Positions 34,714 to 47,152 of a stretch of DNA of 64,000 nucleotides are shown in pieces. The number at the start of each line of letters is the position of its first letter. Positions within the stretch are counted from its first letter, which is position 1. The DNA comes from Polytrichum commune (taxonomy: Eukaryota > Streptophyta > Polytrichopsida > Polytrichales > Polytrichaceae), in assembly GCA_950295325.1 (NCBI GenBank), contig OX485803.1:48253554-48317553 (forward strand), written 5' to 3'. Made by a program: the position numbers and the translations under genes. Under the pieces are notes generated by a model that saw only the letters and a program-made list of their open reading frames with translations, was not told where the DNA came from and ran no database searches.

Positions 34714-36425
34714 TCACATAAAAAGAAAATCAGTCATCACGTTAACTTGTTAAACCTTTTGCATCTCAACACCGATTATTAATACTTGAAATGACAATCT
34801 CTATAATTTGTAATTGTTGAGTTGATGAGACAACTCCCGATCTAATCCAACAGCCAAAATTCTATGTGGAGAGTTAAAAGTGCCCACAATAAGCCCACAT
34901 GCCTTACATATGCTTACATATACCAGTTCCACATGATTGCTTACATTAATAATTGAAGAGAGAATAGATGCTCATGTAATTCATCAATGTGCAGATGATT
35001 CTAGTCATGTCCTTGTCTTGCAATATCAAACATCTCCATCTCATGTGGACTTGTCCTTAAGTACTTAGATACCAATGTGATGAGGGAGTTAACGGACATT
35101 AAAATTTACACACATGGCCAAGGGCTGCGAAAAAAATGGAAATAGGATTTCTTGTGGTCATGGTTGATGGTTTGAAGACCATGACCAAGATCATGGGGTA
35201 TAAAATAAAGCCAATTCAAACCAAGATGTATTGTTTGTAATGAAAGCATAAATTTGGAATATTAGAAATAAACATTCACAATATTTTTTTATTGAATTAG
35301 ATAATTATATAATATAATTTCATAAACAATAGGCTTTTCTTTTGACCGCGACAATGTATTCAGGATTCTCTTGTTGTAAAATATGGGTGACCAACAAATA
35401 TTATTCATTTATGGATATGTAGTGTTCCATGTCAATTTCTCATCCATATTTTGACATGCTCATTCATGATTGCTTCTAATTATAGTGACCTTGTATAAAA
35501 CAAAAGTGGGACGCAAGCCAAGTAGGTTGAGGCAATATGGTTGGATGGTAGGACTGGGAAACCATGGGTTGGCTGGGGTGTTAGGGCAAGCCCACTCAAC
35601 ATGCATTTGCGTTTTGTCATCGGCAACGCAGGTGTAGATGCAAGATGAGTGGAGACTCATGCCGGCATCTACATTATGCAAATGAAAAGTTAGTCTAAGT
35701 TGTTGAACCTCCATGCATGTGTGAGAGATATGCAGGGAGTGTTATAAGGAATAAGACAATAAACTCTGAACCCTTTGACTCACTTCTTTTCCTGTTGTTC
35801 ATGTGTTGAGGTAATTGTGAGCAAAAAGATTGTGTCAATTTGCATTAGTTCACAGTGACCTTTGAGATATATAGAAGACTTTGTCAAAATATAAAAAACA
35901 TAATTTCTTATAATGGAAGAAAATAAATATATGATTGTAAATCAAAGTATATTTAGTAGAAGTAACTATCCAGATGTTAATCTCAATCACATGTCACCCT
36001 ATCCATTCTGATTTTCAGCCTCAAATTCATAGATGTGTGTAATAAAGTAAAAACTTTGAGGCTAAACCTTCAAAATTGTATGCGATTTAGGACATACTTG
36101 AAATTGAGTACCCAATTGATAGAATTTAGACTTTACAAGAACTTAACTTGTGTCTCATAAGAGGATTTGGAAAGAATTTTTGCTCATCTTCACATTTCAA
36201 TGTGTCATCTCAATGTGTCCATGTTTATTATTTACTTACAAATTTCTCCACAGTTTAGGATAATTGAATCTCTTAGAGTCAAGGCTCTCAATCATATGAA
36301 TCGATATGAAACATAGGTTTCCACCATAAAGGGGTGAAACAAAGGTTCAAGAATTGGCACAATCTGTAAAGTCGAATTACTGCAGTGGCCACCGCTTGAT
36401 GATTGAAACAGTGTGCGTAAATGGA
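34714..36425. other. Gene-poor spacer including a dispersed repeat at 35380-35515
   Basis: Only the repeat shared with 18760-18915 was recognised. The rest is AT-rich without features. Confidence 0.4.
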
Positions 36426-36785
36426 AGGGGATGGGGATGCGAGATGAGTGAAAGCCCAGCCACGTCTAGTCGGGGCCCAGCCAGCCCAACCGGTGCGCCC
36501 CCCCCCCCCCCCCCGGAGCATGAGCTGGCCATCTAGCTGCTTATCCAGGGCACTAGGGGCAATGTCCCAAAGGCCCCCGGTTGGCTGGATGTAAAGTGGG
36601 AGCCTTGCATCCAGCCAACCGGGTGCCTTTGGGATGGTACCCCTAGTGCCCTGGATAAGCAACTAGATGGCCGGCTCATGCTCCGGGGGGGGGGGGGGGC
36701 TGCACCAGTTGGGTTGGTTGGGCCCAGGCTAGACCCCCGGTGTGGCTAATATATGAGAGTCATCCTTGCATCTCCATCTGCGTTT
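36426..36785. mobile_element. 360-bp near-perfect palindrome with paired C18/G16 tracts
   Basis: The left arm (36426-36591) and right arm (36607-36785) are inverted copies around a loop of about 15 nt. The inner portion is almost identical (TGCTTATCCAGGGCACTAGG against CCTAGTGCCCTGGATAAGCA), while the outer thirds are more diverged. A long C run in the left arm (about 36489-36504) faces a long G run in the right arm (about 36685-36700). Probably a foldback transposon. Confidence 0.75.
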
Positions 36786-37089
36786 TGGAGAAGACCCAAT
36801 TTTCATCCCGGGATGCAAATGCTCGAGACTCGCTCCGGGATGGGCGGTAGGCTATAGAAGGCATTTTTGAGTTATTGTACATCGATAAAAGCACAATTAA
36901 GTTGCCCCACACTATGTTATCAAGATTTTTAATAAGTTTGAATATTTACTATCAAAATAATAAATATAGTGATTTATGTTGCTATACATACAAACAAACC
37001 ATATTTGTGATATGGTCTTCACCCAAGGTAAATTTCATGGTTAAAGAGGCAACCTAGTTGCAAATGGTGGTGCAAGGTTGCTCAAGACA

Positions 37090-37440
37090 TTTATTATATG
37101 AATCGGTGCAAGGGAGTGGGATGGCATAGTTGAAGCTAGACATAGTGGTGGACATCGTAGTTTGTGAGGTCATTGTCCCCATCATTCTAGAAACAAGAGG
37201 GGACCACGCTAAAGTGATGTGACCATGGTGAGGGGTGCCCCAAGACATAATTCATATGCATGGGTGCAATGGGCCAGGATGGCACGGGCATGATTTGCAT
37301 TTGCATGTTATTTAAAGGTGGAGGTTTTGGAGTTATGGTAGGGTTTGGGGTTGGAATAAGGAAGAGATAATAATAATAATAATTATTATTATTATTATTA
37401 TAAGGTATCAATTCATATGCATGGGTGCAACATGCCATGA
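37090..37440 (+). repeat. Three ~160-bp direct repeats with an (ATT)n palindrome
   Basis: ATATGCATGGGTGCAA..GGCC/ATGATGGCAC words recur at about 37253 and 37415, and in diverged form at about 37097. An (AAT)n/(ATT)n mirror at 37368-37402 is itself self-complementary. Confidence 0.55.
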
Positions 37441-38290
37441 TGGCACAAGTTCAAGCTAGAACCCACATGTAGCAAAATGGCTCAACAACCCACTAATCCA
37501 TTCTCCAATCTCTAACTACTGATCAACACCCCAATGCACAAAAGTGCAAATTACACACAAACACTCAAACTAAGGTATGGACATTACATGGACAACCAAA
37601 GAAACCACACCATTTGGCCCACTAAATTCTCCTCACCCCTATGCCACCTCTGGTACCTTTGCCCATTACATGAGGTAGGTACATGTCTCCACCTCATTTC
37701 TATGTACACTAACACCATCCTTAATAATAAATGCACATCAAGATACAACAAAGGTGTCTTCCATATACTCAAACTACTCCTCTCCTACTCCATGCGCGAC
37801 ATTGTCCTCATACATGTTGCCACACACCTTGGAGCCCCACCAGACAACACAATCCCCACATGACTATACCCCTATATTTTCACCTTAAGTACATGCCAAT
37901 GCCTCGCCTAACTCAAACCCGACTTCCTAACCATCACCACCACCTCCCCACATAAACTACCAACTATAATACCACCAATTGTGGTAAACACTCTACAAGA
38001 CATTGGATGGTATGTCACGCCCACCATCTTCACACCATGCATCTGAGGTGGCATCCACACGGATGACATCGCTAGATTATTCAGACATTACTATATTCCC
38101 CTAATGCCCATACATACGTGGATGCAACAAATGCACTCCATAGCCATCAAATACCTCACCTTACTCATGCTCAGCAAATTAAAATTGGAAAACCACCAAG
38201 CACAAATACTTCCCACTTTAGCACGCACCAAAACCACCACATACAAATGGCAAAATCCCAATAATGAATCCTACAACATAATGCTTAAAC
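37441..38290 (+). pseudogene. LINE-type retrotransposon 3' remnant, copy A (post-RT cysteine region onward)
   Basis: Conceptual translation shows a Cys/His cluster of the type that ends many LINE polyproteins (about 37560-37790; CPLHEVGTCLHLISMYTN, then TSRYNKGVFHILKLLL). After frame breaks, IAIKYLTLLMLSKLKLENHQ follows (about 38140-38195). The same landmarks, in the same order and strand, recur in the fragment at 57480-59400, so both belong to one family. The plus strand is very rich in C and A. Stops and shifts make it non-functional. The reverse transcriptase itself is absent. Confidence 0.6.
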
Positions 38291-38459
38291 CCACTCAATT
38301 AGCTCATATGAAGGAATATATAACCCCCCGGAGTTGCCCTTGGGAATCAAACTCAATCCATGTGGCAACAAGTCAAGGCAATACGCCCTCATAACACCCA
38401 CCCTTGAGATACACAACATTGATAAACTAAACCTCATATTCCCCCAAATGGACTCCAGT

Positions 38460-38477
38460 ACCCCCCCCCCCCCCCCA
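38460..38477. repeat. Poly-C run
   Basis: About 17 consecutive C residues after GACTCCAGTA. One of six or more long G/C homopolymers in the window. Confidence 0.9.
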
Positions 38478-38599
38478 TCAATGGTTACTAACATGGACCA
38501 CTTCCAACATGAGGAACTAGCACTTCTCCCATAGCCTTGCTCATTAACATATGAGTTTGTGATTATGATCAAGGTGAAGCATCCCTCGTTCACACCAAC

Positions 38600-40148
38600 A
38601 CTAGAGGTTGGTGTCATGTCTCTCTCTGTATGATATTTCTACTACTAATGTTCACTCATCTTATATCTTAAGGTAGGCGGACTTAATTCGGCTACTTATC
38701 TTTAACGGGCATTTGTATTTGAACAATGGTTGGGCATGGATCCTAAAATCAGACCCCAAACAACATGTGTTCAAAAGATAATGAATTATATGCTTGAAAT
38801 TTGTTAATTTATCTAGGCTCAACGTCATCATACATAACATTGTTAAAATTCCACTTGTCACATAACATGAAGCTTAGTGGAGCTTGCCTGCTCCTTTCGA
38901 TATTTGGGGTTCCCACCTAGTCAACCATGAGTGGTGCATTTCCCCCTTGTAGAGTAATGTACACATGCCCTTAACCCTCAAGCGTCTCATTGTGTCAAAA
39001 GTGAGCCTATCTTAAATCAATTTATTTCTCAAAGTGCACTTGAATACTTTGATGTTTTTAAAATTTCAAGTTTAAGTATGCAGCGTGGGTGTCATGTGGG
39101 TGCCCTTGGATGCAAATACATATGTTGTATTTTGATAGGCAATGTCAAGTATGAGTATATTTATATCTTCTCTTTGATAGAAGACAATGTGTATGATAAG
39201 GATTCAAACCATAAATAAATAAAATTTGACTTTTAAAGTTTATGAGGCTCATATAAATTGTGTAAATGGTTAGATATTGAGACCCCACATTCTTGAAGGG
39301 TAAGGTGCTACAAACATATGAGAATCATGATCATTTTTGAGAGCGTCAAGAATAACATGTGTGGGATGTGAGAATAATCTAGAACTTGTCCTCATGCTCA
39401 CAAAATAGGTGTTTCCTAATGATTAATGTTATGCACTTCCCCTAGGTATGAACATAGTCCAGTCAAGGTAAGGAATAAACATGATGTGATTTTCAAAAAA
39501 TATTGGCTTCATTCTAAGTGCCGTGACAAGGTCCGCATGGAACATGACATCTTCTTCATTTAAAATGGGTGAAGGAGCATGAGACGTAGTTGATAGTGAT
39601 GTTATGTATAGAGAGGGGGACGGGTGGGGGGAGGGGGATGGGCGTGGGGGTGAGGACCATGTGGTCATTTAATAAGAAAAAGAATCCTCACTTTGCTAAT
39701 GAATAAGATATTTGTATGAACTCCAAGAATGATGAGGAAAAAGCCTACGACTATGACGTTGATTTGCTAGTTGACTTGCATTAACCATGTGTTATGTATC
39801 CTAAGTGGATTGGGTTTGTGGTGCAAAGCTAAAAGTGTTTGTTCGAAACCTTAGTATCCTTAGATCAATTGAAATGGTTAAGGTTACCTCTAGGTAAGAC
39901 CTCAATAAGGATATCTCTTAAAAACATCTCTTGAATGCATATATTTATATTAATCTTCTCACCTTATGTCTATATTATTATTCACAAATTAACATGCACG
40001 TCCATTCAATGCTCTACATATGTTAAAATGCTCAAAGTGTCTACAATAAATGCACTCACCTCGATAGTATATTATGGGTATGTGCCCATATTGGAGGTGT
40101 ACCCACCTTCACTCGTTTTAGGACGTGATGTACACTAAATAAATAGTC
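38600..40148. other. Gene-poor spacer
   Basis: AT-rich, no features. A G-rich minus-strand-pyrimidine patch (about 39610-39655) could form a quadruplex. Open frames are unremarkable. Confidence 0.4.
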
Positions 40149-40600
40149 TCTGAGGGCCCTTGACCATTGCACTTTAAGCACTCTTATTGGTGGAAAAGGC
40201 GGAGCCAGTCCAAGTTCACTTCATGCTACACTTGATGGATCAACGGAGTAAGTGAATGCAAGATGGATGTCAAGTCTACATGGATTCCTAAATGGTATTC
40301 AATGGATCATGTTTCGTGGTCACATGGCCTACCACAAAACCAAGAGACTATGGCACTCCGGAACCTCACAAACATTGATTTATTATATTTTATCATGTGT
40401 GAGGACTTCACATGAATAGAAATTCATTGAAATAGCATTTGATCGAGGGTCCGGTCACATAAGACTTCACATTACATGAGAGGACATGTGACTGTACTAC
40501 ATGATTTTGGTAGTGTCTTGGGACGGCCTTTGCACACCTCTTCTGGGCTCTCACAATTTCATGGCCATGGCTCTTGGCTCATGTGTGAAGTGGCCCTTAG
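40149..40600. mobile_element. TIR element family 'GGGCC/CTTCACAC', copy 1
   Basis: Left end CTGAGGGCCCTTGACC, right end GGCTCATGTGTGAAGTGGCC then CTTAG. Internally collinear with copy 3 (42629-43066), for example GTCCAAGTT...CTTGATGGA...GTTTC.TGGTC. No coding capacity. Confidence 0.55.
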
Positions 40601-40781
40601 TGTTGGCCACATTAATTCTCATGATGATAGTTAGGTAGTAATGACTTTAGTGTAGTTTCCAAGAACATGTTGGCCATTTATACCATAAGATGCTTCTCAG
40701 TTCATCGTTTTGATGCCAATCTATAATTTCAACATGAACTATGAGTGGATTATCAAGCAATGTAAGATTGGCATGTAGCAT

Positions 40782-41161
40782 ATAGTAGAGGCACCTATTC
40801 CCGATGAGGACCCCATCGGCAATCTAGAGGGTGCTGGAATTTTGATAAGGTTGGAAAGGAATATCAATCAAGCCAAAACCAATAGTGCCATGACACATGT
40901 CCTACTTTTGAGTGCTAAGTGAGGAGGAGTGAGTGATTAAAATGAGTGATTATGGCAAACTCTAGACATTGACAATATGTTCGGGTCAACCTTTGACTTT
41001 AAAAATACACAATATTTTCAATTGAAGGAATAAAATTACTGAAAAAATTGCAATCCTCCTAATTTCTATCTTTCCTACACATGAAAATTTTGCACCACCT
41101 TATACTTCTCCAAATCTGGTGCAAAATCTTTGAAGTGATCGTTTATGAGTACCTCTACTCT
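40782..41161 (+). mobile_element. 380-bp TIR element, monomer of the 30363-31213 palindrome
   Basis: Collinear with the right half of the palindromic element, from AGTAGAGGCACCTATTC to ACCTCTACTCT, including TGCCATGACACATGTCCT and GCACCACCTTATACTTCTCC. Short ends of about 13 bp are inverted. Confidence 0.8.
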
Positions 41162-41849
41162 AATTGGTATGGACATGTGTCACATTGACCTTGTATACAT
41201 GAATCGATAACCCGGACCACTCAAACCTTCATTGTAAATATCACCATTGACAACCGAACATTTTGAAAGTAGTTTAAACCATGATTGCCCATGCGATCAC
41301 CATTCAAGGTCTCCAAATTCTTTAACATGTTTCAAGAATAAATTTCATTGATAGCCGCCATAACATTATGTAGCTCCATAATTGTGCTCCATTGTATATT
41401 CAACATCGAACATAGGCCTCCACTATCTTACCTTCATGGGAAGAAACGTAGGCAGTAGGAAGAAACTTACGCCGGTGTGAATAGTGAAGAGTGCCGGTAT
41501 GAATGGTACGAATGTTGTGAACAGTGTCGGTATTGTCAGTGAAGAGTGCTGCTATGAATAATATTTCAGTGAATAACGTCTACATAAATAGTGACTCATG
41601 TGAGTTGGTTGGGAGTATGACTCCACCTACATTTCCAAGTGTCAGCCTGCATGTATGAAAAGTAAACAGGTATCACTACTTTGTTCAAGGTTCCCACAGA
41701 ACATGATTGACATATTCCATGATCAATGGAACTGGCCCACATGGTTGAATAATGTTGTGGAAGCATTGGAGGTGCGTCTCGAAGGCAATCTAAACGAGAC
41801 TCATGCGATTGGGGTGAGGTAAGTATGAGGTGTACAAATGGGATAAGAT
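41162..41849. other. Spacer with short imperfect tandem motif
   Basis: GTGAATAGTGAAGAGTGCCGG-like words recur between 41475 and 41600. Nothing else recognised. Confidence 0.3.
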
Positions 41850-41859
41850 TTGGTGGTTT

Positions 41860-42080
41860 TGAAGCTTGGTTCGTGTTGTCGGTCGGTTGAGGGGGCTACA
41901 ATGAGTAGCCCTTATAACTTAAGCCACCCACAGGGAATGCTTGCTAGGTATTGGATCCATGTAGCTAGACCCGAGCGGTGGGATTCATCATATAGTGCTA
42001 TTATAGAATTCCCAGGGGTTGGGCCTCCATGGGAGCGATTTCGGGACCTGATTTCCTGGCCCTCACCCTAGTGGAGGGAA
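41860..42080 (+). repeat. Dispersed repeat shared (inverted) with 51300-51475
   Basis: GGGAGCGATTTCGGGACCTG ATTTC.TGGCCCT here matches the reverse complement of AGGGCCATGAAATCAGGTCC CCGAAATTGCTCCCA at about 51338. The weaker flanking match extends to AAGTTA.AAG..CT.G..GTAGCC. It may be part of a retrotransposon coding region, but neither copy keeps a recognisable domain. Confidence 0.5.
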
Positions 42081-42278
42081 GTGACGTATGTGATCGACTT
42101 TATTCTTTGTCACTGTCCTTAGTTCATCCCAAAGGCTCTGCAAAAACACATACATATCACCCCCATGCTGGGTCAATGGGCGCGTCCTAGCGTTTTCCTT
42201 GTCCTTTGCTAGCCCCTTAACCCCAAAGCTTTTGTATTTTTTTTGGCTTCACTGGCCTTCAACTAAATTCCCGACTAC

Positions 42279-42609
42279 CTAGGGCCACTTCACACATGAG
42301 CCAAGGGCCGTGTCCATGTAACTGTGAGAGCCCTTGGTTCTCATCCAAAGACTGTACCATTGACATGGTGTGTTGGCAATAGTGTCAGGTTTATCTCTTG
42401 GAGGTAGACCTGACAAATTTTTTGACATACCATGAAACATGGTTTATAGTCTTTCATGTAGGTTTCATGTAGACTATTTATCCATGATGTTTTTATTTTT
42501 ATTTTTTTGGGCCCTTAGACCTTCGTCTTCTAGTGTGAAGTAAACTTGGATGGTCTCAGCCTTTTCAATGGTCACGGGTCTTGAGTCTCGTGTGTGAAGT
42601 GACCCTTAG
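42279..42609. mobile_element. TIR element family 'GGGCC/CTTCACAC', copy 2
   Basis: About 40-bp inverted ends at roughly 80%: CTAGGGCCACTTCACACATG and CGTGTGTGAAGTGACCCTTAG. Total 331 bp. Confidence 0.65.
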
Positions 42610-42628
42610 GGTCAATTTACATTTGAGA

Positions 42629-43066
42629 TTGAGGGCCCTTGACCCGTGACATACGAATTTCATGATTGGTTCAAAAAGTTGGAGGTGGTCCAAGTTGAAT
42701 TTACATAAAATCTTGAAGGCTTGATGGACCATAGAAATTTGAATGGATGATAAATCTATGTGGTAGGAAGTGGATAATGTTTCATGGTCTATAGTATAAT
42801 GCGTCAGGAAGAGGTGGGTTGATTGTAAAACTAGGGGCTATGACAATCAATGAGGTTGCCAATGGCTCCTAAAAAGATTTTATTGTCATGATGGGGATCC
42901 AAATCCAAAAATGTATTGTGATTCCTCAACATGGTTCATTTACCTTGAGGACCCATCAATTGCAAAATTGGATTTCTATTTCCCATGGTACAACTGTTGG
43001 ATAGTTTTCAAGTACTCTTATGTTTCATAGTCGCGGCTCTTGGTTTGTGGGCAAGCAGCCCTTGAG
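42629..43066. mobile_element. TIR element family 'GGGCC/CTTCACAC', copy 3
   Basis: Left end TTGAGGGCCCTTGACCCGTG, right end CGGCTCTTGGTTTGTGGGCA then AGCAGCCCTTGAG. It lies 20 bp from copy 2 and is collinear inside with copy 1. Confidence 0.55.
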
Positions 43067-43655
43067 TTCTTAACTCCTTGTAATGAGCATATTCACAACT
43101 TATGGAGACAAAAAAAAAAAAAAAAAAAACCAATACCTTATCTCTTGGTGTATGGTTCGCTCCATGGAAGTTTACCCTAACAAGATCCGAAACAACTTGT
43201 TATGTATTTATATGCCTCAAGTGTGTAATATATCTACTAATAAGTTGGTTGCTGAAATATTGATGAGATGTTGTTATATGGACTTGATTTCAGTGCCACA
43301 AAATATACATAAGGTTGACTGGAATGTCCTTAACCCATTATTGTCACCAAGAGCCCCATGGACATTTTATCAAAAAGAGAGGCCACCATGGGGCCACTAC
43401 ACATCTTCACATGGGCCCACCACTTAGCACATAGATTCTTTAATGTTTCAAGAATACATTGGTGCAAGTCTTCTTCAATTTTATTTTATAATTTTGAAGG
43501 AGAATGAGGTTCAGAGTGTTTTTGAAGCTCATAGAAGGTCACTAAGACTTGATGGAGGAAGCAAGTTTTCATGCATGTTGGTGTTGCCCATTGCAAGATC
43601 AATCATTTTTAATAGTGCGGGCAACACCCCAAACCAAACATGCCATCAAAATTGG

Positions 43656-44017
43656 ATAACATTACCCAACCCAATACTCTTAACTCCGGCGCGGAGTTCG
43701 ATGCGGCTCCGATGCGGCTCCGGGGAGGTTCGGATGCCAGCTCCGGTGGGTTCGGGTGGGTTGGGGCAAAAATTGCCCCCTATTTTTTTGATTGGGTGGG
43801 GCCTTACTTGATCTCATAAGGGGCCTCCTAGAGTAATTTGGGGCCGTAGAACCCAAATTTAGCAAAAAAAAACCAAAAAAGTCATCAAGGGGCCAAAACG
43901 GGGAGGGCCAGAAAAATGGACCCACCGGAGCTGACATCCGAACCTCCCCGGAGCCGCATCGGAGCCGCATCAAACTCCGCGCCGGAGTTAAGAGTATTGG
44001 GTTGGGTAATGTTAGGG
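43656..44017. mobile_element. 362-bp foldback MITE with 11-bp target duplication
   Basis: Inverted arms of about 95 bp, nearly perfect: AACATTACCCAACCCAATAC and GTATTGGGTTGGGTAATGTT at the ends, with GC-rich inner parts (CTCCGGCGCGGAGTT, itself palindromic). Flanked by ATCAAAATTGG at 43645-43655 and 44018-44028, an exact 11-bp duplication with at most a few extra terminal bases. A 9-11 bp duplication plus long inverted repeats points to a Mutator-like non-autonomous element, probably a recent insertion. Confidence 0.85.
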
Positions 44018-44500
44018 ATCAAAATTGGCATTCAAGTTCATTGTGAGAGACTATCATCTACCATTCAATGGATTTTGACCACTTCTAGAGTATGCAAACA
44101 AGCTACAAATTTAGAAAAATTAAATTCTCATATACATGTATTCTCTCTATATATATATGCACATGTTTTCATTTGTATTAAACTTCCCCACCATCATGTC
44201 ACCCTAATTTAGATTTTTTGGAATCACTACACTATGTTGTCTAATTAGTGTGGGTTATTATTCGGGATTACATGTTGCTATAACATTTTATCAACATTAT
44301 CAATTCTTACCAACTAACCTATATCATATTCTTCAGTGTGCATACTAGCTACTTACATTATTGGGTAAACAAGGATAATCTCAATATAGTGTTATAGCTA
44401 TGGGTCACCCCAAATGGTATCTCACACCAATTAGCAAACAATGTAGCTACCCCAACTTGGGATCCTCAACTTTGTGACAGTTGGATCTTTTCTAATTTTT

Positions 44501-44738
44501 TGTTGAAGCGAAGATATTTCTTCCCCCATATTAAAACGAGAGACTATCATCTAAAGCATCCCAATGTACTACTCTAAATGCCATAATTTACACATTATTT
44601 CACTTAAAAAAGTTATATATGTTGACAAAAGGAATCATATTAACAATTAACATGTGTGATACTTTGAGACCTCTAGGCATCTAGTTTAGGCCCTTCGCAA
44701 ATAGTGTACGTGACACTAAATATCATAAATGATGTACT
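44501..44738 (-). repeat. Dispersed repeat, inverted partner of 49985-50203
   Basis: The reverse complement reads ACTACATCATTTATGRTATTTAGTG-like, then CTAGAGGTCTCAAAG, ATATGATTCC, TTTAGAGTAGTACA and CTTTAGATGATAGTCT, all collinear with the other copy. It contains the GTGACACTAAATA word found at the ends of the small foldback elements at 50941 and 60399. Confidence 0.65.
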
Positions 44739-45359
44739 TCTTCAGATTGATTGAATTTTAATATCAAGACTAGATCAAAAAGTTTAACACCTTTCCATTT
44801 TCAAAGCTATGTGAATTGAGTCTATGACATCATTTTGAAAAAAGAAAAAGAAAAAAGACTATTGATAATAGAAATACTCGATGCATGTTCACCTTCAACA
44901 CTACTCAGCTGATGAGTTATGTTCAACTGCCCTAACTTCACATTTAGTCTGAAGCAATGGGATTCCGACATTTGGAATCTTTATCCTCGAATCTATTGTT
45001 GAACCCAGGAACGCAACTCATCAAGTGAGTAACATTATTATGTCCCAAGGACTGAGTTTACATAGACACTGCAAAACTCAAGTTGATGTGGGTATGCATG
45101 ATAGATGTATAATGTACCAATGCAATAAACAAGGTTGACAAGATCAATGTAGAAATTACGGAGTCAATTGTTCTAACATACTGATTTCAGGAGGGACGAT
45201 GAGGTCAGAGTTTAATTTTGGAATGTGACGAATGAACATGTGTTCACATATGATTGAACACTTACATACTCAATTAATGATATTATTTGAGTCTTTCAGT
45301 GGGTTTGGTAGTTGTGACTTGTGTGTGTCACTGAATTGACCCAAATTTGATTTCCCATG

Positions 45360-45563
45360 CTATGATCGGGGAGAACCGGCAGTTAGTTACAGATGAACCG
45401 GTTGAAGTTCAAGACTGCAGGAAATTTACCGATCATTTTAGAGAAATTTATAGAATAAACCCCAATTTGATAAAGGAAAACCGAAGGATGTCAACATGTA
45501 ACCGGTTGGACTTGCAAACACTAGGATCTCAACCAATTATGCCCTAAAATCTCCCCAATCACT
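45360..45563. mobile_element. MITE copy of the 31370-31594 family
   Basis: Same ends (CTATGATCGGGGAGA, TCTCCCCAATCACT) and interior as the complete copy, with internal deletions of about 20 bp. No target duplication is visible, so one flank may be rearranged. The open frame across it is element-derived, not a gene. Confidence 0.85.
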
Positions 45564-47150
45564 GTTTGTGTCAAGCTACACTTGTGAAGTTGTGTCTATT
45601 GTCATTAGAAAGCGATCCCATCCGAACTTGATAACCAATACTAAGGATGTCTGAAGTGGTCTACACTTATATGTGCAATTAAGATGCCATTGCAAATAGG
45701 TTGCCTTTTTACCCATGCAATTTACTTTGGGTCAAAACCAAATTACGAAAGTTTATAACTCTATTTTAGTCACCCATATAGAATTCATTGTCAACACATG
45801 ATCTATGCATATTGTATTGTGGTGCTACATACTCATAATAATATATTAGTGCGGGGTACTCTAATTTGACATAATGATGTACATATTCCATCCATTATAC
45901 CAAGTTCTAACGCGTTAATATTTAAGACAATCGTGAAGTCACTTCTTAACTTTTATTACTCAACCCCTAGAGGTTGAGGTGGACGTTTTTATCTAGGCGG
46001 TCTTCACTTCTGTTCAATCATAACATAGTACGCATTTACATTATGATCTCTTTAATTTGGACGTCTGAACAATCAAGAAATAAAAGTGAATAGTAGAATT
46101 TTGTGTGAAAAATCTTAACTCTACAAAGATGTCACCCGAACTGTTAGATACACCATAAGAGGCGTTGATTTTTCTTAGTGAGTTGGTGAATTGGATTGAA
46201 TAATTTTAGACAATGTGGGAGAGATTCTTCTTCAAAATTTGGAGGTTAAATATGACATGATATATCGTAGACATGCTACTAACCGTGCATATGTGGGTTT
46301 CAAATGGTTTTCCACAAGGTGGGTTAAACCTTTTTTAATTTTTTTTAAAAATTTATAATTAGTAAATGAGATGAGAGTATTGTGGTAAAATGAAATGACA
46401 ATTGTATTTGAAAAGTTGTAACCTTTCTACAATCAAGTTCACAACTATATGCATCAATGTGTGATCAATGTGCCATTCACTAACCGTGCATGTTAGGTTT
46501 CACTAAAGGAGCTACAAATGTTGCCCTCTTCTTTGTAGGCATAGGAAATTGATGAGGTTTTGATATTGTCCTTTTGACTTGTGTAGCCATTTTCTTCTAA
46601 AGTTGTTGTTGAATTTTTGCTTCTTTTTTGGCCCTGGCAAGGTCTGCTCTTTTCATCTTCATCAAATTGCTACATCTACACCTTGCTATGTGATTTGACT
46701 GAAGGAAACTCCATGATGAGTGTGAGTTGACAGTGATGTTTTAGGTCATTGGCGCGGTCATGATTGAGTTTGAGAGACATCGGACGGTTGAGATTGCATG
46801 TGATATAATTTGACGGCCGAGATTAAAAGTACACGGTAAGTGGCATGGTGGAGTATCGTGACATGCACGGTAAGTGGTGCTGCATGGTTAGTAGCATGTC
46901 TACGATACTTGGGGGAAAAAATGACAAGTCCTTTGTGTCCCCAAGCAAAGGCTCAGATTCACAAGCCAAACCTTCCATCTCATGGAACCTTGAATATAAT
47001 CAACCCTTTTGTGATTACTTGAATTGGTTGTTACATTTTCATAGTCGAAATTCAAAGCCAATGTGCAATGGCTCATGGGATTATATGTTGCATTCCAATT
47101 ATTTGCTCTCTTGTGCCTTTCAATTTTCATCATTGTTACCAATTGATAGT
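45564..47150. other. AT-rich spacer before the copia remnant
   Basis: No gene recognised. ACGGTAAGTGG occurs twice near 46833 and 46867. No 5' LTR of the copia remnant could be found here. Confidence 0.4.
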
Positions 47151-47152
47151 TG

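Noticed and set aside
40149-40600. 40.1 kb element as part of a host gene
   Set aside because: Collinear with a second element copy and closed by stops.
45347-45547. 66-codon open frame
   Set aside because: Lies inside the MITE copy at 45360-45563.
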